In this document: one piece after another, positions 44,388 to 57,263 of the stretch
Layout: each line of letters begins with the position of its first letter
Numbering within the stretch: the first letter of the stretch is position 1
From: Antedon mediterranea
Lineage: Eukaryota > Echinodermata > Crinoidea > Comatulida > Antedonidae
Length of the DNA stretch: 64,000 nt
Assembly (NCBI RefSeq): GCF_964355755.1
Contig: NC_092672.1
Span: forward strand, 15,560,501-15,624,500
Direction of reading: 5' to 3'
The notes under the pieces: model-generated
Database searches by the model: none
Seen by the model: only the letters and a program-made list of their open reading frames with translations
What the model was told of the DNA's origin: nothing
Position numbers and translations under genes: made by a program

Positions 44388-44889
44388 ATATATTCTCAAT
44401 TTGGATCCTCCAAAAGAAAATATAAGAAAAAATGTTATTTCAAAATTTAATAACGAACAATAACAATTTGTCCACCATTTTTTTTAATGTCGCTAATATA
44501 ATTTGTTTAAATACAAAGCACATGTGATACCATTTGCATAACAATGAAAATTCCTTAAATATTTAATTATCTTTAAAACTAACAAAATACATTGGCCACA
44601 TTGGTATCTGTATTGGTATTATATAGTTATGAATTAAATTGGATAAAACACTACCTATCCTGACAATTAAGTGTAATCTTATTTTTTTTAAATGTAATTT
44701 TAATCAGAACATTTTTTATTAGGCCAAAAATTGTAGGTGACGGATGGGCTTTAAAATGTGTTCTTTTTTTATTAAAGTACTATATTTTAATAGGTCATTA
44801 ACATTGATTTATATACATTTGAAATAAACTCTATTGTCTCTCTTTAAACATGAACAAATGATCTACCTAACTCAGTTTCCTATGTAAAT

Positions 44890-45360
44890 GTAAGCATGTA
44901 CGCAGATGACACTGCGTTATATTATGCATCTAAAGAGATACACGATATAATAAGCAAAGTAAATACTGATCTAAAACATGTACAACTATGGTTAGCAAGT
45001 AACAAATTAAGTCTAAAAGACTGAATATATGAACACATCAAAAATTAAAGAAATTGATTAACATGGATATTAATATTAATATAGATGGTACAAAACTTAA
45101 GTAACTTTAAACATTTAGGTGTCATTATCGATGAAAATTAATTAAAATGGCATAAACAAATAGATCAAGTAAAAAATAAAGTAATATCAGGTCTGTACTA
45201 TCTAAAAAAATGCAGCAAACACTGAGTACAAAAAGAAAAGTTTCTCGTATTCTGGCGCAAAGCTATGGAATAGTTTAAATGCTATAATCTCAAATGCAAT
45301 TACAGCTCCTAATATACATATATTTAAAAAAATAATAAATGACCAAAGATAAGATATACT
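44890..45360 (+). pseudogene. LINE reverse transcriptase relic
   Basis: Reads YADDTALYYASKEIHDI and then WLASNKLSL, the RT palm motif and thumb start, with stops soon after. Later fragments (SGAKLWNSLN) match LINE C-termini. 44388-44889 and 45361-45700 show nothing else. Confidence 0.65.
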
Positions 45361-46980
45361 TGAAACTCTATGTTTTTCATGAAATCATTTTTTTTTTTTT
45401 TGTATAGTTTTTTTAATCATTATGTACTGTAAATGATAACTTGTGTAAATAGTTTTGTAGTAAGTAACGGCCTTGTGAAAAACACCAATCTGGTGATCCA
45501 AGTGTTGCATCCGTTTTTAAATGAAGTTGTTACTATTATTATTATAATCACTACATACATTTTCAACTTCAATAAAACTATTTTAAAATGCAATAAAATT
45601 GTTCCTGTACGGTTAAAAAAATCAAATTCTCCAATTTTATTTGGTATTAAATCATGGTATTAATTCTGTCTTCTCCCTTTAAAAAGCTAATAGAAATTTC
45701 TGTCGCATAAATTCATCAGTTACGCTGTCAGAAAAAAGGGCAAGATCTGCTGTGGGTAAAAACAGACAACAAAATAAAAGCTAGTGTATACAATTACTAA
45801 GTCTAAGTCATATTATATATTATTTAAAAAATACATGAACCATTCCAAGAATATAAAAATTTCAAGAATATAAAAACATTAATTATTTGTTTTATATAAC
45901 ATCTATAGTAGATTCTTGTCGCTTTATGCAGATTGAATAAAAGGTTAATTTGATTCAGATTTAAAGGTAGGCCTATGATATATATATTTTTATAACATCT
46001 AAAAATATTTATACCATACGTCATGTTCAGCCAAAAAGTGCCGGCCTTAACCCATATATCAATTTGTTTGCATCTGATTCCCCATTATGTCTGTAAACCT
46101 CCATAGAATCGGCTAAAAAAATATTGTCGTATTTAATTTAATTTTTTTTATCGCATTGTCTGTTCTTCCACTGGCTGTATAATATACTGCGTGTATATAA
46201 ATATACTGCGCTCTCAAGAGTGAAATAGTAGGCCTAACCCTATTTTGTATCATGTGACCCACAATTGTTACAGGAATCTATTTAGATGTTATATAATACG
46301 CAATTAATTATCCATAAGGATACTAAAACTATTTTTATTATCTGTCTATACACGATATAATGAAATCTTGTTTGTATAATTTCCCAGGCATGTATCATTT
46401 TTTTTGTTATTTATTTCAGTATAAAAAACACATACCGTATATACAAAATTTATCATTCAAAAAAATTCCTTCAATTGAATTAAAAAACTACCAAATGAAA
46501 CAATGATTTGCAATATGCTAAAAACAAGGATTTAAGGTAGTTGAATAGGGCAGTGTCCATATCAAAACAATCTTAGTAATTTATCTGTATAAATTTATCA
46601 AGTTGAATCTGATATTAAAATTGTAAACATGTAGCAGTTCTTTGATATAAGAATAGAGATCATTTACTATCCTTTCTCACTTGAAGATCTCATATTTCAT
46701 GCATGCAAATACATTCTTTATATGAATGAATGATTGATTTCACTCTTTATTTACACCATCAATTAATTTGCAATCTGTATCATCAACCTTAAATATTGAA
46801 CCTAAAAATTTCCAGAACATAAAAACATTATGAACATTTATACTAGGTACATTGAGAGTACTTGTGAACAACATATGCAAGTAATTATCAAGTGGTGATT
46901 ACGTCAGATTACTCTACACCCTGACACAAAGCTACTCCATTAGTACAAACAATTACAATCCTGTTGGTGCAGTACCCGAT
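45361..46980. other. AT-rich intergenic DNA
   Basis: No gene seen. ACAGGAATCTATTTAGATGT at 46272 recurs at 50635, so it is part of an undefined dispersed repeat. Confidence 0.4.
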
Positions 46981-47019
46981 GCTTACTTGGCCTCAAATAT
47001 AATCCCTAGCCATCAGCGC

Positions 47020-47172
47020 AAGCTCGGTGGTCTTGTAGTATGAACGCCAACGTAGTAATCTGGAGGTCATCGGTTCGTGTCCCACCCGAGAAGTATTCTC
47101 AATGTACTTAGTATAAAGTACAAATTACATCAGAGTATCGTGCAAAACATCATTTTAGTCTTTATATATATT
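47020..47172 (+). mobile_element. tRNA-derived SINE head
   Basis: The 5' GCTCGGTGG can pair with CCACCCGAG (acceptor-like, about 47027-47093). GGTTCGTGTCC (about 47079-47089) is a near-consensus B box, with an A-box-like TGGTCTTGTAGT upstream. The downstream body is truncated by the MITE at 47174. It could instead be a decayed tRNA pseudogene. Confidence 0.5.
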
Positions 47173-47173
47173 A

Positions 47174-47674
47174 GGGAGGTTTCGCAACCTTACGAATACG
47201 ATAACGAAAACGGATACGTCATACATTTGTGAAACTTTTGAGCTGATCCCCTTTTCATATTCGTAAAGCGTATTCGTGTTGACGAATATCACCAGTCATA
47301 TTCGTAACTACAAAACGAGTATAGTTTTTGATCTATTTTGCACATTTTGCATTTGAATCAGGAATGATTCATGATTATAATATAATTATAGATTTATTGA
47401 AAGTTACTAAAGTAATTTACTAAAATGCCAAGTCAATTTTGATAAATAGCAGTTTTTAAAGTCCTCACTCGCTTTGATGTTACGCTAGGCCTAGGCAGCC
47501 AAGCACCAAGCAACACATACCTGCGCTTCGCTCAAATTTACCGCAGTCATATTTTGGACGCGCCTCATATTTCGTTGCCATGCGAAACAGATTTTTTTAT
47601 GGCTTACGAAAACGAATACGTGTGCGTGATGTATCAGTTTTCGTTATCGTATTCGTAAGATTGCGAAACCTCTC
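47174..47674. mobile_element. MITE with TA target duplication
   Basis: About 45-bp TIRs, GGGAGGTTTCGCAACCTTAC... at 47174 and the complement of GAGAGGTTTCGCAATCTTAC at 47674, flanked by TA (47172-47173, 47675-47676). 501 bp. The TIRs hold CGAATACG/CGTATTCG words repeated inside. A TA target suits Tc1/mariner-type transposases; none is encoded. Confidence 0.85.
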
Positions 47675-47676
47675 TA

Positions 47677-48055
47677 ATGTATTGATTTTGATTACTGTTA
47701 TCAGAGGTGGGGGTCCAAGGAGCGAAGCCCCGGAAACAACGCGTTTTAGCATAATTTAAGGCCGTTTTAATCAGATTTAGGGTAGTCAACTGTGGTACAT
47801 AAATAAAATACTGTGTGAAAAACACATTGCACGAGGTTCGATGTGATGACTTTGTGTAAATCCATTCTTTCAATTTAAAAAATGAAGTTACCTTTAAAGT
47901 TCAATATGCCTATCATAGAAAATATACGCGAATGTAAAAACTTCCTACGGGCAGAACATGGGCTGATCTGTAAGAACATTTTGAAAAATAGAGCTGCTAG
48001 GTCCCCATTGCAATTGTACATTGATGTATGAAACCAAATTACAAGTCTACAGAGA
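47677..48055. other. Intergenic DNA, no gene seen
   Basis: Short ORFs only, with no repeat boundary recognised. Confidence 0.35.
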
Positions 48056-48208
48056 ACCAGCCCACTAAGGTTGGGATGGAGCTAAGAACATTTACCAGCC
48101 CACTAAGGTTGGGATGGAGCTAAGAACAGGAGAACCAGCCCACTAAGGTTGGGATGGAGCTAAGAACAGGAGAACCAGCCCACTAAGGTTGGGATGGAGC
48201 TAAGAACA
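48056..48208. repeat. Four-copy minisatellite (38-40 bp)
   Basis: ACCAGCCCACTAAGGTTGGG starts at 48056, 48094, 48134 and 48174. Units differ only in the GGAGA/TTT spacer. Confidence 0.9.
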
Positions 48209-48526
48209 TTTAAATAAAATAGGTCCTTTGAAATTGGATTATACTTCAAAATATGAAACAAAATATATAAGTCTCCAGGACCAGCCTATATATATATATA
48301 TATATATTTTTATTGTCTTTTTAAATTTGTCATTGAGGACCCACCCCATTGGAAATAAATCCCACATCGGGACTTTCATGGGCTATCCTGCATCTCTGTT
48401 TTTGTATTTTTAACATTTTTGAATTGTATATATCTTTCTGTTTCATAAACTGTGTATGTATTTTTAATGAGATGATAATAATATTTTTGTTTTTCTTCTG
48501 TAATTTAAAACACAACCACTATCACT

Positions 48527-48789
48527 GAGTACGCCCTGAGCAAAAATTGCACTTATACTTTGAAAACATCAAGTCTAGAAAGCTTAAAAAAGTGGACCGT
48601 CTTGCCTTTATTTGGGAGTGGGTGGTGGGGAGCGTCCGTAAGCGTAGACCATTTTCCGTCGGGGAAATCAGTTACCTCCTAAGTTTATGCATGCGTACCA
48701 TCAGGAATTCCAAGTACGGTGAGAAGTTCATGACATACAGGACATTGAAAATTGTAAAACTTAGCTATAATAAAATGTTGGCTAAGTGA
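48527..48789 (+). other. Unassigned open frame, possible exon
   Basis: An 88-codon frame without an early ATG, encoding basic helical sequence (DRLAFIWEWVVGSVRKRRPF, MRTIRNSKYGEKFMTYRTLK). Composition looks more protein-like than most ORFs here, but no family was recognised and no splice sites decide it. Confidence 0.25.
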
Positions 48790-48805
48790 AAATGGGGGTG
48801 TCACG

Positions 48806-49887
48806 AAACCTAAGATCACAAAACCTAAGACCCCCTAAGACCTAAGATCACGAAACCTAAGACTTTTAAAGACCTAAGATTACAAATTCTAAGATATACG
48901 ACAGCTTAAAAACAATAATTGTTTATCTATACACAATTTGAAAAATAGTAGGTTTTCATTTATTAATGCTTTTTACCATAAATTTAATTAAACACTTATG
49001 ACAAACAGAAATAAACTCACAATATTTTCGCCCATTGAGTAAATATATACTTTTGATTCACAACAAACAAACTGACGGTTTGTTTGTTGATATATATTTA
49101 CTCCATTGTGTTAATTCCATTGCACTGCATTGTATTTTAACTCCAAATTAATTCAACTAACTTTATTCTGAATACCACACCTTAGAATTAGGCCTCATAA
49201 GTACTTTTATGAAAGAGATTCATATAAAAAGTAACAAATAAATACTTGGTATTATTTATAAATAAAAATTGGTGATTTTACAGACGTGTTTCTTGCACCA
49301 TTTCGCATACTCAACTTTCAATATTTTCGTTTCTATGGAGCGCCAAAAGAGCAACAATAATAGAGGGCTAAAACTTGATGGAATGCGTCTACATTAAAAA
49401 AAATCAGCATCACTACTTATCCTAGGCCTAGTCATAAGGGTGACCTAAGGGGATATGATGAATTTGTTGATTTTATTCTTAAACCATGTAAGGTATCAAC
49501 AGTAACATAATTTTATTTGTATTGGCAGTGACTTGACTTATTGACTTGAACATGATTTTCACCAAAAAATGAGTTAAATAGATGGATTCCACATAGTTTA
49601 TAGCCCTCTATTAATGTTGCTCTTGTGGCGTTCCATAAAAACAAAATATTGAACATAGAGTATGCGAAATTCGCCTGAGAAAATCGTCATGTAATGATGT
49701 AAAATCATCAATTTATTAACAAAATTTATTGTTATTTTATTGATTCTTTTTCATCTAATTTAAGGTGTGGTATTCAGGATAAAGTTGGATTTAACAAATT
49801 TAGAGTTAAAATACTAGGCAGGTGCGAAAGAGAACTATTGGTAATCTTAAGTCTTGGGTCTTAGGTTTTGTGATCTTAGGTTTTAAA
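48806..49887. repeat. Inverted CCTAAGATC repeats around a MITE copy
   Basis: CCTAAGATCACAAAACCTAAGACC-type words (48806-48890, several copies) recur inverted at 49845-49887. They enclose the GGCGCTA MITE copy at 49115-49840. Either an element hosting the MITE or a chance pair of simple repeats. Confidence 0.45.
49115..49840. mobile_element. GGCGCTA MITE, LINE-free copy
   Basis: Aligns with the MITE parts of the nest (19560-19641 and 34656-35392), including GGCCTCATAAGTACTTTTAT with AAGTAC once (49199-49204). The inner inverted arms TCTATGGAGCGCCA / TGGCGTTCCATA are present. The outer ends are diverged (right end GGTGCGAAAGAGAACTATTG). Confidence 0.8.
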
Positions 49888-50662
49888 TTGGTGAACATAC
49901 GAACAATTAACATAATTCGTTTTTGCTGTAGCGTACTTCGATACACAGTACACGACGTAAATTGTCGGTAAACCTCACCTGGAAAGTAACTACAGTACAC
50001 ATTTGGTACTGTACATTTTGGGATGGAACATGATATCAAGCAATAGTACGCACTATTAAATGATCGTTTAATAGTACTTTTTAAACATGTTTGTGTACCA
50101 AAAAAAACATTTTGCGGATGAAAAAAAATCTAGTGTACAAATTACTGTGAAATACAACAGCGCCACCTGTTTCCTTGCCTTGTAATGTTAACACCACCGC
50201 GAGATATGCAGCAGCAGATTTTGTGTATGATTTGGAGACTAATTTCATTAAAAAAGGCATTTAAATTAGCTTTAGATAATTTTTAGGATTTTGATTAATT
50301 AATGGGAACAGACGTAGAATCATTGGAAAAACCATAATTAGCCTAGATAAGGTCAAATTGTCTGTCAAAGTTTTCCTTTTCAGCCAAGCTGGTACTTGTC
50401 TAGCCTAGGCCTGTTAGTATTAGGCAAGGCCTAGCCTAGACGTTTTAGCCTTGCTAGGCCTAGGATTGTTTGGTCGTTTGTTGACATAATTAACACTAAA
50501 AGTATGTGTGTTTATAAAATCCATATAAATATAACATTTAATAAAATATTATTAAACCAAATGTTACTGTTTTAATCAATGTGAATGAAATGTAGGCCTC
50601 TTGGCTAGGGCTACCTTTTATTTGATTCAAATGACAGGAATCTATTTAGATGTTATATCAAA
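49888..50662. other. Intergenic DNA, no gene seen
   Basis: AT-rich with a GCCTAG patch at 50400-50465. Confidence 0.4.
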
Positions 50663-50821
50663 CAAATAATTAATGTTTTATATTCGTGTAATGGTACAAA
50701 TAATGGCATTTGGTGAATGATGAAAGGTTAAATATCAACTTGGCGTTGCCTCTATATAACCTTTCATCATTCACCTCATGCCATTATTTGTACCATTACA
50801 CTCATAAACATTAATTATTTG
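50663..50821. mobile_element. Snap-back MITE-like hairpin
   Basis: Arms of ~66 bases (50663-50730 and 50757-50821) are nearly perfect inverted copies (CAAATAATTAATG..., GGTACAAATAATGGCAT, GAATGATGAAAGGTTA) around a ~26-base loop. No obvious TSD. Confidence 0.75.
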
Positions 50822-50829
50822 TATAATAT

Positions 50830-51235
50830 TATAATCTCCGACGAAAAGCTAGAGCTAGAAATTGTCTAAAACTACAGTATAACATTTGCGATAGATGTAA
50901 GAATGTGATAGAAAAAGAAGAACATATGTTACTTAAGTGTAAAGTGATTAAGCCAGTTTGGAGGAAATTCAGTGTTCTTATTGTTGAATGTTTTCCAAAT
51001 GAAACGCCAATACATTGATTTGATATAGTTACTGATTCCAAAGATAAATTTGTAAATGAACTAACATCTATATTTACGTTTTGTATCTACAAATCCCGCA
51101 TAAGGCTTTGTTTATCAGATAACATTCAAAAAGCATCTTGAATATGTTTAAGTTCGAATTAAAAAATCTTATAGAAAATGAATATGCATGTAATCAGTAT
51201 AAAGCAGTTACAAAATGGAATAATGTTAAAACTAA
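50830..51235 (+). pseudogene. LINE ORF2 C-terminal relic
   Basis: Encodes RRKARARNCLKLQY, then a zinc-knuckle-like CDRCKNVIEKEEHMLLKC, followed by stops. Typical of the end of a non-LTR ORF2. Confidence 0.6.
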
Positions 51236-51376
51236 ATGATTAGAATTCATAAAATAAGAAAATATAAAACTAGTACAGGCTGTAGTATATTATATTATAT
51301 ATAAAAAAAAGACTACAGGTATAATAGAAATAATAACTTTACTAGTAGTTAATACAAAGTAAAATGTAATAATATT

Positions 51377-52345
51377 GTGATGATAATTTCCTGGAACTAA
51401 ATGTAGCAAACACCAAAGAAATGCGAATAGATTTCTGTAAACACAGAAGGGAAATTAAGCCTGTCCAGATTAAAGGACACAAGGTTGAAATCGTTATCTT
51501 GGGATAACGTATGACAATAAATTATCATGGGAAGAGCATGTTGTGCAATTAATTAAGAAATGTGCTGCTTGAGGAAAGAAAATGAATGGTTTTAGGGTTG
51601 GAAAGAGATACTTGCAATGTTTTATTCATCTGTTTTTTTCAATCTGGGATTATTGTTTAAGTTGGGGTGGGAATATAACAGGAAATAAGGTGATAAGAAA
51701 TATAAGGTGTTGGATATGGGCAGTAGGAGTGATTGGCTCATCGGCAGATTTGGTCAAAATCTGTGTAGTTTTCTCATCACATCTAAAAAAACATAGGAAT
51801 GCTCTTCACAGAAGTGTTTTTAAAACTGCAGCCTATCCACACAAATGACAAAATCAGCAGAATCTTAACCCTGAGTCTGAACAAAACAACACAACACCAA
51901 ACCTATTAAAAACGTTAGGTGAAGGCCTCGCCTAGTACTTTTCTATTTATTTGCTATCAAGTAGTGGAATTTATGTAACGCAGTGCTAACATATTGCACA
52001 CTCCTCCTGTGATTACGTAACAACAACTGTATTTAATGTACAGGGTGCTATTGTTTGCATTGTGTTAATGCCAATAAATGGTTTAATGAATTATGCTGTC
52101 TCTGCGCCCGTAAAATTACCATACAAAAAATCTAAATTTTCATAAAAAGGTGGCCGTAGTTGCTTACAGGAAGCACCAAATGCACTAATTAGATGAAGAA
52201 CAAACATGAAAGTGCGGTCAATAAGGGAGGTGGCCCACGGAGGTTCAGCAACTGTACTACATTTTTATACTATTATATAATCTGTTTTTGTGATAGGTGA
52301 GCAATGCAATTTCCAGTTTATTTGGACAATAAAAGTTATTATATA
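51377..52345 (+). pseudogene. Decayed plus-strand relative of the nested minus-strand LINE
   Basis: Follows the nested LINE's C-terminal region (NFLELNVANTKEM, AGTGATTGGCTCATCGG) with frameshifts. Its far end (52300-52345) repeats the LINE 3' UTR, GCAATTTCCAGTTTATTTGG and ACAATAAAAGTTAT. The middle (51850-52290) is rearranged or unrelated. Confidence 0.7.
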
Positions 52346-53399
52346 TGTAGTAAAATTATTAAAAAATGCACTGGATTCCATTAAAACTATTTTCATATTT
52401 GTACTTGGTTAAATTTGATATTTGCCCTGTGGCATTGTATGCAAAGTAATTCTTTTTATAATTGAATTGGAATATATAAGTGCCATTTATTTGCAAATTT
52501 GATGAGTTTTTTCCAAGCTTATTAGTGTTTTTGTGAAATACTAGGGTTTCAATTTGTTTTTTATTGATAATAGACTTTAGATAATGGCCTTAGTCATGTT
52601 TATCATTAGATATTAGATTGCGAAATGGTTGAAGTAAAGAGGCTAATGTATAATGAAATTAATGTAAAGATGGGCAGTGTGAACATTAACTATCTGGTAA
52701 CCGTTTTCAGGTTTTATTTCATTTGAGTAATTTGGGTGAAACTAAACATTGTTGAAGTAGGATGTCTATGTTTGAAATACATTAATTCAATTTAGTGGAA
52801 CTGGGATGAAGAATGAGGTAGTATAGTACATCCGTAGGCTGTTAATTAGAATCTAAAGAAATTAATTTAGCACAATCATTTAGTGGATGTAAAATTGGCA
52901 AATGTTAATTTCTGAAGTTGTTGTTTTGTTGGTTATAAAAATGCAGTTTTCTATACTACTTATTTATATCCTACCATATACCTATGTTATATTTTCGATC
53001 TCAAAGATAGCCATTCATTGCTCAGGTCCATTCTATTGTCGCCACAGATTGATATCTTCATCAGTACTTCTATGAATGGATTATTAGATAGGAAGATGTT
53101 ATGTCTAGCTATGGTGCCAGTAGGCAAGATGATACATTTGTTATTAGTACACTTCCTGTATTATCAGTTGGTTTACAAATACCACCTGTACCTATACCAA
53201 TTTGTATAGTCATATAGATAGTAGAATTGTGAATAAAATAGTTGTTAAAAAGTAGTCGAAGTGAATACATGTTTCTTTGAGTCAACTTTACAATACATTA
53301 CTACTGTACAAAGGTACTGGGGGTATATAACAGAACATAAACACTAGTTGGTTATACCCAGTACCGTTTTGATCATGCGATTAATCGGGAAACCACCTC
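52346..53399. other. AT-rich intergenic DNA
   Basis: No gene or repeat recognised. Confidence 0.4.
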
Positions 53400-53479
53400 A
53401 CGCCAAGAGAATGCAATGAGTGTTGACAAAGTGCGAGGCAGCGAGGCACAAAAGGCAAGCAAGGAATGCGAGGCATGCC

Positions 53480-53820
53480 AAATATTTGTGCAAGGCATCA
53501 TTTTATCATTTGCAAAAGAGCGAGGCATGTGAGGCATATAGTTTACAATTTTTAAAAGTGTGAGGCATATCATAGCGTTCTATGCTATATTATAGGTCTA
53601 ATAATCAATATTATTTATATTTTTATAATAGGCTTAGCGTATCTAAATAGATTTGTGTACACTCATCATGTTGTTTATTTTTATGTAACGATTGTTATTT
53701 TCATTCAAGTCATATCGTGTCAAATTTTACTTTTACAAAAGTGCCCAAAAAAGTTGTCTGTGGTAATAGTGTGCATGAATGACAGTCTTCAACTTCCAAT
53801 AAACAATAATTGATATAGCA
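53480..53820 (+). repeat. Direct repeat flanking the minisatellite region (left)
   Basis: Matches 56645-56960: GCCAAATATTTG, GTGAGGCATATC, ATGTTGTTTATTTTTATGTA, AAAGTGCCCAAA and CAGTCTTCAACTT. A GCGAGGCA-rich lead precedes it (53430-53545). Confidence 0.7.
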
Positions 53821-54338
53821 AAACACATCAAATGACTGCATGCTTGATTGGCATTTCGAGCCTGTTCACTTTCCAATTAATTTAACATGTCTCTCGAACA
53901 TAGCAGAGTGAAAATAATATTTTGTCACACCCACACACGTTGATCCGGTAGAAAAAAAATAATGTTTTCAAAAAAACAAAATAAATAGTTTTTTGGATAT
54001 TTTCGCCACAATTCCTGCATTTTTGTTTTGGACTTCACAAGAATGAAATTATGAATATAGAATATGTTGATAAGTTATTAAAAACACAATATCCCAAAAC
54101 TGGTTATATCCTAGGACCGAAGTTTTATATTATGTATATTAAATCCTTGGGCGAAATCTTTCGTCAACATGGAATGGAATTTTTGTTAATATACAAAATA
54201 AGTAGATTAAAACTAAAATTCTCAATTCAATAACATTTATTTACTTCCTTTTAAGATTTAAACAATAATGGAATAAATAAGAAATAAAATAGACAAATAA
54301 CAATAAGGAAGGAAGAAGGCAGGTATCCCAGAAAGATA
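53821..54338. other. Non-coding DNA before the minisatellite
   Basis: No gene seen. Confidence 0.4.
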
Positions 54339-56140
54339 CAGGATCTTAAGTCAGGTCTGCCTCGGACACAAAACAAAGGGACAACGACAAGCAGGATCTT
54401 AAGTCAGGTCTGCCTCGGACACAAAACAAAGGGACAACGACAAGCAGGATCTTAAGTCAGGTCTGCCTCGGACACAAAACAAAGGGACAACGACAAGCAG
54501 GATCTTGACTCAGGTCTGCCTCGGACACAAAACAAAGGGACAACGACAAGCAGGATCTTGAGTCAGGTCTGCCTCGGACACAAAACAAAGGGACAACGAC
54601 AAGCAGGATCTTAAGTCAGGTCTGCCTCGGACACAAAACAAAGGGACAACGACAAGCAGGATCTTAAGTCAGGTCTGCCTCGGACACAAAACAAAGGGAC
54701 AACGACAAGCAGGATCTTGACTCAGGTCTGCCTCGGACACAAAACAAAGGGACAACGACAAGCAGGATCTTAAGTCAGGTCTGCCTCGGACACAAAACAA
54801 AGGGACAACGACAAGCAGGATCTTGAGTCAGGTCTGCCTCGGACACAAAACAAAGGGACAACGACAAGCAGGATCTTGAGTCAGGTCTGCCTCGGACACA
54901 AAACAAAGGGACAACGACAAGCAGGATCTTGAGTCAGGTCTGCCTCGGACACAAAACAAAGGGACAACGACAAGCAGGATCTTAAGTCAGGTCTGCCTCG
55001 GACACAAAACAAAGGGACAACGACAAGCAGGATCTTGAGTCAGGTCTGCCTCGGACACAAAACAAAGGGACAACGACAAGCAGGATCTTGAGTCAGGTCT
55101 GCCTCGGACACAAAACAAAGGGACAACGACAAGCAGGATCTTGAGTCAGGTCTGCCTCGGACACAAAACAAAGGGACAACGACAAGCAGGATCTTGAGTC
55201 AGGTCTGCCTCGGACACAAAACAAAGGGACAACGACAAGCAGGATCTTGAATCAGGTCTGCCTCGGACACAAAACAAAGGGACAACGACAAGCAGGATCT
55301 TGAGTCAGGTCTGCCTCGGACACAAAACAAAGGGACAACGACAAGCAGGATCTTAAGTCAGGTCTGCCTCGGACACAAAACAAAGGGACAACGACAAGCA
55401 GGATCTTGAGTCAGGTCTGCCTCGGACACAAAACAAAGGGACAACGACGAGCAGGATCTTAAGTCAGGTCTGCTTCGGACACAAAACAAAGGGACAACGA
55501 CAAGCAGGATCTTGACTCAGGTCTGCCTCGGACACAAAACAAAGGGACAACAACAAGCAGGATCTTGAGTCAGGTCTGCCTCGAACACAAAACAAAGGGA
55601 CAACGACAAGCAGGATCTTGAGTCAGGTCTGCCTCGGACACATAACAAAGGGACAACGACAAGCAGGATCTTGAGTCAGGTCTGCCTCGGACACAAAACA
55701 AAGGGACAACGACAAGCAGGATCTTGAGTCAGGTCTGCCTCGGACACAAAACAAAGGGACAACGACAAGCAGGATCTTAAGTCAGGTCTGCCTCGGACAC
55801 AAAACAAAGGGACAACGACAAGCAGGATCTTGACTCAGGTCTGCCTCGGACACAAAACAAAGGGACAACGACAAGCAGGATCTTGAGTCAGGTCTGCCTC
55901 GGACACAAAACAAAGGGACAACGACAAGCAGGATCTTGAGTCAGGTCTGCCTCGGACACAAAACAAAGGGACAACGACAAGCAGGATCTTGAGTCAGGTC
56001 TGCCTCGGACACAAAACAAAGGGACAACGACAAGCAGGATCTTGAGTCAAGTCTGCCTCGGACACAAAACAAAGGGACAACGACAAGCAGGATCTTGAGT
56101 CAGGTCTGCCTCGGACACAAAACAAAGGGACAACTACAAG
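54339..56140. repeat. 34-copy minisatellite, 53-bp unit
   Basis: The unit starts CAGGATCTTAAGTCAGG and contains GCCTCGGACACAAAACAAAG and GGACAACGACAAG. 1,802 bases equals exactly 34 units. Almost all variation is at two bases of CTT(A/G)A(G/C)TCA. 53 is not a multiple of three and stops occur in the unit, so it is not a coding repeat. Confidence 0.97.
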
Positions 56141-56644
56141 CAGGACGCATTTTTTTTCCCCCATGAGACCAAGGCAGAAATCATGAATAATTCATTAGAA
56201 TACTTATGACATAATATTGGACATTTAGAGGGTGCTTATAAGCATGGAGAGAGATTAAATAATTTGTGTAAACAGCGTTTGCCAACCGAAATGTTTGGTC
56301 CAGTAGTAAAGGCTTTAACCTGTTTAGGCCTGTTTATACTACGTTTAAACTATAACGATACACAATATAAAAAAATCACTTACGGTAAGTTAAAATCAAT
56401 AGTTCACACTAGGACAATAACTATACGATTCTATTGTGTACGATAAAAGATAGTTTTACATACCGCTTGCGTGATCGATATTTTATTGGGACATGAACGA
56501 TAAAATATTTCAACCAATCAGAGAGCTTTATTTATGGCAAGCGCCAACAAAAATCAGACAGATATCAAGTCAATCGCTATGGAGTCATCCATGGGCCTAG
56601 ATGAAACGTTAATCCTCATTGTACAAAGATACACAGAGGCAGAG

Positions 56645-56960
56645 AGGCACGCCAAATATTTGGTTTACAATATCAAAAAGGTGCGAGGCATATCTTAACG
56701 TGCTATTATGCTATACTATAGGCCTAATAATCAATTATTTATATTTTTATAACAGGCCTAGCGTATCTATAGATAAAATATATATAAATAGATTCGTGTA
56801 TACACTCATGTTGTTTATTTTTATGTAACGATTGTTTTTTTCATTCAAGTCATATTGTGTCAAATTTAAATTTTACAAAAGTGCCCAAACTGTGCATCCG
56901 TATGCGCAATATTTTTAAAATCTGAACCACAGTCTTCAACTTTCGATAAACAATAATTGT
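56645..56960 (+). repeat. Direct repeat flanking the minisatellite region (right)
   Basis: About 300 bp matching 53480-53820 with small indels (an extra ATAAAATATATATAAATAG here). 56141-56644 between it and the array holds no supported gene. Confidence 0.7.
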
Positions 56961-57263
56961 AATAACTCATCACTCCCCCCATAGCACGCGGTTTCAGCAG
57001 CAACGCAGACTTCTCTCTGAGCGGCGTGCCAAAGACATTTTTGACATTACATTCAGGAAATCAATACTAATAGTAATACTAAGCCTAAAATTATACTTGA
57101 GCTAATATGCTTAGCCCTAACCTAGAGGCCTATGTAGAAAACAATTTTGATATAATAATATTTGGTGTAATATTAATAATGATACACTATTTCTGTTTTA
57201 GTAGGCTAGGCATATTACGAACGATTTTTATTTATTGTTGTCCATTTACGTACTAATAAACCT

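Noticed and set aside
47027-47095. A functional tRNA gene at 47 kb
   Set aside because: Partial acceptor pairing only, the B box is off consensus, and no clear 7-base anticodon loop; better as a SINE head.
54339-56140. Regular array resembling CRISPR
   Set aside because: Units are contiguous with no unique spacers, and the 53-bp period is a head-to-tail minisatellite in a eukaryotic context.
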